This document shows, piece after piece, positions 58,748 to 64,000 of a DNA stretch of 64,000 nt; position 1 is the stretch's first letter; every line of letters starts with the position of its first letter. The stretch is taken from positions 22,517,555 to 22,581,554 of the forward strand of contig NC_037093.1 of assembly GCF_002994745.2 (NCBI RefSeq). The letters run 5' to 3'. The position numbers were made by a program, and so were the translations under genes. Below the pieces are notes generated by a model. It had not been told where the DNA came from and did not search any database. It was given only the letters and a program-made list of their open reading frames with translations. The stretch comes from Rosa chinensis. Taxonomy: Eukaryota; Streptophyta; Magnoliopsida; Rosales; Rosaceae.

Positions 58748-60617
58748 TGATTTGTGTGCTTAAATGCAACTTACGCGCAATAAGGGCACTGTCATCAAAG
58801 AAGTGGGAAATATTTGAACCTGAAATTATTGTACCACGGGGATTGAAAAGCAAACTCCAATCCTTGGTTATGCCGATTACTAAGTCACCAACAATTTTAA
58901 CAAACGAAACCTAGAAAAATAGCACCAAGCTATTTACATGCCCGGCTCGGAACAACCAAGCCTAAAATTAGTCAAGAGAACCACAAATAAATGCGGAAAC
59001 TCACAACCAAATGGTATGGACAATGAAAGTGGTTTGTGAAATTTGATTTTTTTAATTGCGAAGAAAATAAAATTAACAATTGAAAATTAAAATTAAAATT
59101 AAAAATAAAGATAATAGAAACTAATCAAGAAATGGAAATTAGGTCACTAGGGTATCCTCCTAGCCAAATTTAATGCACAAATATACTCCGACAATGGTCA
59201 CTCAATTCATAATGGCATCAACAAACGTAGCCAAGGCTTTTCAAGGCTCATGGATCATTAGATTCCTTGAAGGGTATTCATACTCCGGGTCCAGGGTCGT
59301 AGAAACTCAATTGGGACAATCTAGAGCCTTGTTATGGCCTCTAGTTGCACCAAAAGGCGAAGAGTCCTAGAATCGAGGTTCTCAAGCTAGCCAATACGGC
59401 AATCGAAATTGGTATTGTAACTAACCATGTTCTAAACAAGTGTCCTAGCCGTAAATTAGAGAAGTGATTAGGTCCCCTAATTTGTTCTAGACATGCTCAT
59501 CTATCTAAGCCAAATATTATAGAATAGAACATATGCCAAACACGAAATTGAAAACCATTAAATCAAAACATATTTATTACATTAACTCCATGCTAGGGCT
59601 CAAACCCTAGCTTCCTAAATAGACTACTCACAACCCATCCACAAATCAACAACAATATTCATCAATTAAAGAGGTAAAGGTTAAGAAGAGTGAAAAGTAA
59701 CAAGAACAAGTCACAAATTGCTATGGAGCAATTATGACAAGCCTTGATTTATGGCTTCCCACTATACCCAATCTCAAGTCTTGATGTAGATGAGATCCCT
59801 TGAAGCTCCTTGAAATCCCTTTGAGAAATTGATGAGGATTTGATGGAATTTTGGTGAGGTGAATCTTAGTGAGGAGGAAAATAAATCTTAGTGAGGAGGA
59901 AAATGGATCTTAGTGAGGTGGAGTGGATCTTAGTGAGGAGGAGAATGAATCTTGGTAAGGAGAAAAAATGGTGTGGAGGGGTGGTTTTGGGTGTGTTGGA
60001 GAAGAAGAGAGAGAGAAGGGTGATGGTATATGAAGATGGGGGAGTGCGGCCACTGTTCTCCGGTGAAAAGGGAGAGAATCCTGATTTAAATGGGTGGCTG
60101 CTGTTTTCGTGAGTAAGAGGAAGGGATGGAATAGGTCTGCCACGTGCTAGCATGGGAGTGGCCAATGAGAAAGGTAAGGATGGTATGGCACGTGCTGGCC
60201 TTTAATTGCCTCATGCTAATTAAGCAATTATGGTTTAATTGCTACAAGTGAACTGAGTTTGATTAATTAATCCCTTGATTAATTGATACAAGGATTAATT
60301 AATCAAATGATTAATTAATACAACCTTTTCTTTGCTTCAATTTTCTTATGTTTTTTTTTTCTTTTGCTTTCCCCAATTTCAAGCCAATGATTTTCACATA
60401 TTTGCTAGTATTGACCCGTTGACCATTGTTGACTTTTCGTCTTTTTGTCAATAACTCCAATTAGCACCAATTTTGCATCATTTCTTCACATTTCCGCAAC
60501 TCCGCTTATTTCCTACACGATAAATAAAATTGGATTAATTAAATTATAATTTGCTCAAGGATTAGCTTATTTCTAGTGTTTTAGATACAATTACATGCAT
60601 ATTAATGCATGTAATTA
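58748..60617 (-). repeat. Solo Athila-like LTR inside gypsy copy C
   Basis: About 1,870 bp, a diverged reverse-complement copy of the LTRs at 36412 and 45470 (matching text around 58800-59800). Flanks ATGTG (58743-58747) and ATGCG (60618-60622) match at four of five bases. The U3 end holds a hairpin AATTACATGCAT, loop ATTA, ATGCATGTAATT at 60589-60616. No interior is present. The short open frames inside it are repeated in the full-length LTRs and are not genes. Confidence 0.85.
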
Positions 60618-60747
60618 ATGCGTTTTGTTCTTGTTTTGGCATTTTCTGGGTTTTCTGGGAATGGGTGTTCTTGATGTTCATGGCTACAATCTAACATAGG
60701 CACAGTTTAGATCGTTGTTGAACTAACTTACCTGGGTTTTAGGGTTT

Positions 60748-63350
60748 GTGAGGGCTAGCATCGTAGAGATCTCGAGCAGTGAGGATTCCGGGTCTAACAT
60801 GTCGCTCAATGTGGCGGATAGGATATTTATTGACTCGTTGCGTCCATCTGCCCATGCAGGAATCTCAGTGTCCGAACCGCTAGATATCGAGCCGCTGCAG
60901 ACAATACCTTGGGCGGTAGCAATGGGTCGTGCCGGGCGTCCAGAGAGTTTTAGGGCAAGGGAGGACGTTGCCATTGGTAATAGGCATGAGGAGAGGCTAG
61001 TGAGCAATAGCACCGCTAGCGGTTTTGCTGGCGGGGGAGAGGCTAGCGATGAAGAGACAGAGTCCACCTGGGTTCTACGTGACGGTACCGCAGTTGACGG
61101 CGGGAGGACCTATGACTGTGGCCGCCGTCAACCGTCTGAAGCGGGTGTTTAGCCTGCCTGGAGTGGTGAAGTTGCGCCCGCCAACCGCTAATGAGAAGGC
61201 CTCCATTTTGCCGGCGGGGTATGCTGCCGTTCATGTGGCCATCTTCTGTCAGGGAGTGACGTTTCCCCTTCTGCCAAATCTCCAAATTTTGGTTTGCGAG
61301 TTTGGCCTCGCCTTTGGGCAAATTTTCCCTAATATGTGGTGGTTGCTGATGGCGCTTAACTCGCTATGGCACCTGTCCGGTTGCGAGGGTCCAACCATGG
61401 TGGAGGTGCTACACTTCTACGAGTTGGTATACGTGAAGCGCAAAGGTTGTAGTGGGAAGGTGAACTTAAGCCGCCTCTAGGGGGCGCCCAAGTTAATCGC
61501 GAATTTGAAGGATTCCATGTCTCCTTGGCGGGGGACCTTCTGCGTTGCTACCGCTGGATGGGAATATCAAGCGGGGCCGAATGAAGGGGACCCGGCATTC
61601 AGGATTAAGTCGGAGTTCCAACCTATCCGAGGTTGTCGCTAGCTTCTGCTAATTCGAGTTGCTAACGTTGCTTGTATGAGATGTCTTTGTACTTCGTTCT
61701 CACCATTATTATTATTATTTTTTTTTGTTGCAGGCTTGTGTTTCAACTTGACGCGTGAGGATGAGTACCGCGTGGCAAGGATTAGAGGCAGCTGGCAGAA
61801 TCGCAACCTGCTAGATCTCTGCCTACTTACTGGGTGGGAGCTATTGGTCGATCGACAATTGACACGCGCCCTTGGTAAGTAACCTCTGCTGATCCGTGCC
61901 GTAGCCTAGTTTGTATCAGGTTGACCCGTTGTTTTTGTATAGATTCTCCACTGGGTAATAGAGCGAGCCGCGACGCCTTTACCAAAGCCATGGACCGCGT
62001 AGTGATAAATAATTTTTTGGAGACCATGTACGCCGCTAGGCTGGCGGCTCAGTAGACAACGGTGGATCCACAGACACTGGCGGTGAGCCAGTCTAAAACC
62101 CTAGTGGTCCTGCCGATGCCGCACCATTCTCATCTTGGCGCCGATGGTTCACCCGTTGTTCAGGCGGGAGCTGGCATCGATCACTGGGCTGCCGGCGGGA
62201 GTAAGGCTCCTATTACTCTTATGCAGCTGAAAGAAAAGATGCCCGCCAATCGGCGTGGGCCTCAGAAGGAAAGGGTGGTGCCCTCGAAGGAACCAATTAC
62301 TATTGCGGGGCTGGAGCTGCAAATGAAATCGAGGCCTGTCGCCGCTGGCGCCACATGGGTGGTGCTGCAGAGGAAGCGGAGGCAGAACGACGGCGACGAG
62401 GAGGACGAGGTCGCTGATGCTGAGACCATCGGGGCCCGCCAACAGAAGAAGGCCAAGCAAGCCCCGCATAAGGTGACTGTGGCCGCCGGCGGGGAGGTGC
62501 AGACAAGTGATCTAGATTCGTTTGCCGCGTATGCTAAATTCCTGACCGACCCCGAGCGTGAGTTCCTCTTCCACCTCTATGAGCGACTGGGGTTTGGCGG
62601 ACTGGAAGGGATTGTGTGCTCGAAGGCTGTTGACTAGTCGCCCTTCAGCTCGGCCTTCGGGCATTTATCTGTTGGGCTACATGAGATGTTCCTAGCGGTG
62701 TCGAGCCAACCCCGAGTTGAGCGGCAGCTGAGGGAGGCCAAAGACAAGCTGGTGGATGTTGAGCGGCAGCTGACCAAGGCAGAGTGCGACGCTGCGGAGG
62801 CCCGCGGCAAGCTAAATGTCACCATCGTGTGGAGCCTCAAGAAAAACGACCGTGTGTCCCAGCTAGAGCAAGACATAGCTCTGCTAAAGGATCAACTGGC
62901 GGCAAAGGTTAAGAAAATTGAGATCCTTCAGTAGATTCTACCGCCAAATCTATAGAGGTGAAGCGATTGGAGGGCGAGGTTGCCCGGCGGGCAGAGGAGA
63001 GGCGTTCAAGCAGTTTACAGAGTACAAGCAGGCAATGATGGAGGCTGGTGCCACCGCTAACCTGGAACTATTGAACCAGAACGGGGCCATTGACTGGGTC
63101 AAGGTGTCTTAGTGTGCTAGGCCGTCAGGGCAGAGGGAACCTCCTGCGAGCGGTGTGGTTTCCACCCAAGCTGAGGGTGTCCGCTCAGGTAGTGGCGAGA
63201 GCGGTGACCGTCTGGCTGATGACTGTCAGCGGACTCCACCTCCAACTCAATCAAAAGTCTCCCGTGCAAACATTATGGCGGCTCACACCCGCGCGGATGG
63301 TACCATGGTGGTGCCAAGCCCTACCGCTCATGGGTTTGACTAAATAAGCC
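60748..63350 (+). pseudogene. Antisense, intron-containing gene of gypsy copy C
   Basis: Best preserved copy of the family's opposite-strand gene. Coding blocks: 60757-61070 (IVEISSSEDSGSNMS), a frame change near 61090, then GGPMTVAAVNRLKRVFSLPG, FPLLPNLQILVCEFGLAFG and MWWLLMALNSLWHLSGCEG to 61480. Next 61734-61874 after acceptor TTTTTTGTTGCAG (RIRGSWQNRNLLDLCLLTG), donor GGTAAGT, intron 61875-61942, acceptor TTTTGTATAG, and exon from 61943 to a TAG at about 62053. The continuing region 62062-62637 is basic (QRKRRQNDGDEEDE), followed by a coiled coil 62690-62934. The core resembles the putative gypsy-type transposon domain. Cell role unknown; possibly DNA or chromatin binding. Confidence 0.72.
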
Positions 63351-63889
63351 GCCTGGTCGTTCGACAACCGCCGGTGGATGGTGAAGAAGTTGCTGCCATG
63401 CCCAACAATCCCTGAAGATCATTCGAGCCCTTTGGCCCTGCGCTTGTTGACTTATCCTTTTTTGTAATGCCGCTAAGGCTTCTCTGCACTTTGACAATAT
63501 TTTTGGGCGGGGAGTCCCGACCCTAGATATATGAAATGTTGTTTCTCTGAAATTTTCCAAGTGTGGGATTGTTTCTAATGAATGCGTTATTTGCATGTTG
63601 ACATACCGCTAGAGTTGACTCAGGCTTTTGTCGATCAATGAAACATTAAAAGAATTAAAATTGTTCCAAGTGCACGATGTGGCAGACGTGGTCCGCCGAA
63701 TGTTGTTAGCATTGCCAGTTAATTCTTGTGCTTGGACTTGGTGACAATGGTTTGAATAATTCCTTGTTTCATTAATAGCTAACAGTTCAGCGTTTACAAA
63801 AGCGGGGTTGTACCCGTTGGGTAGCTTCCCTTAGCTAAGCATAGAACAAAAATTTAGCTAAGTCAAGATACTCTTGGGTAGCGGTATGA
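63351..63889 (-). other. Post-pol region of gypsy copy C
   Basis: Non-coding stretch between the antisense gene and the pol end. It matches the post-pol region of copy A in inverse orientation (for example CCAAGTCCAAGCACA and GTTCGGCGGAC). Confidence 0.6.
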
Positions 63890-64000
63890 CTATTTGTAAT
63901 AATACCGAAGGTGTTCGGTATTCCAAGGGTGGGTTGTTGTGACGCCATCCTTGTCCATTAAGTAGAAGGTGCCGGGGCTAACGACTTCCACAATTTTGTA
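63890..64000 (-). pseudogene. C-terminal end of gypsy integrase (copy C, partial)
   Basis: Minus strand, 36 codons then stop (complement at 63890-63892). It contains IVEVVSPGTFYLMDKDGV and THPWNTEHLRYYYK. Open to the window edge, so the upstream state is unknown; it is marked partial and is not known to be broken. Confidence 0.85.

Larger units (their letters stand above)
57338..64000 (-). mobile_element. Gypsy copy C, inverted, runs off the window
   Basis: Sense on the minus strand: end of integrase (64000-63890), 3' region with the antisense gene (now reading on the plus strand), and 3' LTR 57338-57847. A solo Athila-like LTR (58748-60617) interrupts its 3' region. The family match to A and B covers the pol end, post-pol text, antisense gene and LTR. 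Confidence 0.85.

Noticed and set aside
62149..62506. Minus-strand open frames
   Set aside because: Shadows of the plus-strand antisense gene of copy C, favoured by high GC content.
1..64000. tRNA, rRNA or organelle-derived genes
   Set aside because: Only primer-site matches to tRNA ends were seen; no cloverleaf-sized sequence or organelle gene was recognised by eye.

Overview
This is nuclear DNA from a flowering plant, almost certainly a eudicot. The evidence is spliceosomal introns in plant-type genes, a plant GH35 beta-galactosidase with a C-terminal lectin domain, a jojoba-type wax synthase, and Ty1/copia, Ty3/gypsy, CACTA, hAT and Mutator-like elements. The family cannot be fixed from sequence alone; Rosaceae is a guess. 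No intact host protein-coding gene was found. The window is a repeat-rich block in which two host genes have decayed and transposons lie inside one another.

Layout. 1-6.2 kb: non-coding, minus-strand LTR retrotransposon (LARD-like) with one LTR beside an initiator-Met primer site and a second LTR that looks like a solo LTR inserted in its interior. 6.2-7.1 kb: unidentified DNA and the 5' end of a minus-strand copia element. 7.9-23.6 kb: a beta-galactosidase gene of about 17 exons, now a pseudogene. It carries a tandemly doubled MITE in an intron, a 4.4-kb CACTA element in exon 9 (with a captured LisH/CTLH-type gene fragment) and a copia element in exon 10, itself hit by a gypsy solo LTR. 24.4-25.7 kb: poly(A)-ended retroposon-like DNA. 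25.8-26.4 kb: hAT MITE. 27.4-28.5 kb: single-exon wax synthase with one frameshift. 28.8-35.5 kb: complete but mutated minus-strand copia element with a perfect target duplication. 36.4-47.4 kb: complete Athila/Tat-like gypsy element with young LTRs that encodes gag and protease only. 48.4-64 kb: three partial copies (A, B, C) of one gypsy family that carries an antisense, intron-containing gene between integrase and the 3' LTR. Copy C is inverted, interrupts the antisense gene of B, and itself contains a solo Athila-like LTR.

How the parts relate. Target-site duplications give a relative history: AAC for CACTA, GCAGC for the solo LTR inside copia, CAACT for the minus copia, GAGAG for the Athila-like element, CATTCAAT for hAT, GTTAAAATA for the doubled MITE, CCGAA and ATGTG/ATGCG for two other solo LTRs. 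The most unusual signals are the antisense spliced gene carried by the gypsy family, a hairpin at the Athila-like LTR terminus that is kept although its sequence changed on both arms, and the CACTA element carrying a multi-exon host gene fragment. All family names rest on reading motifs and recall of protein families; no database search was possible.
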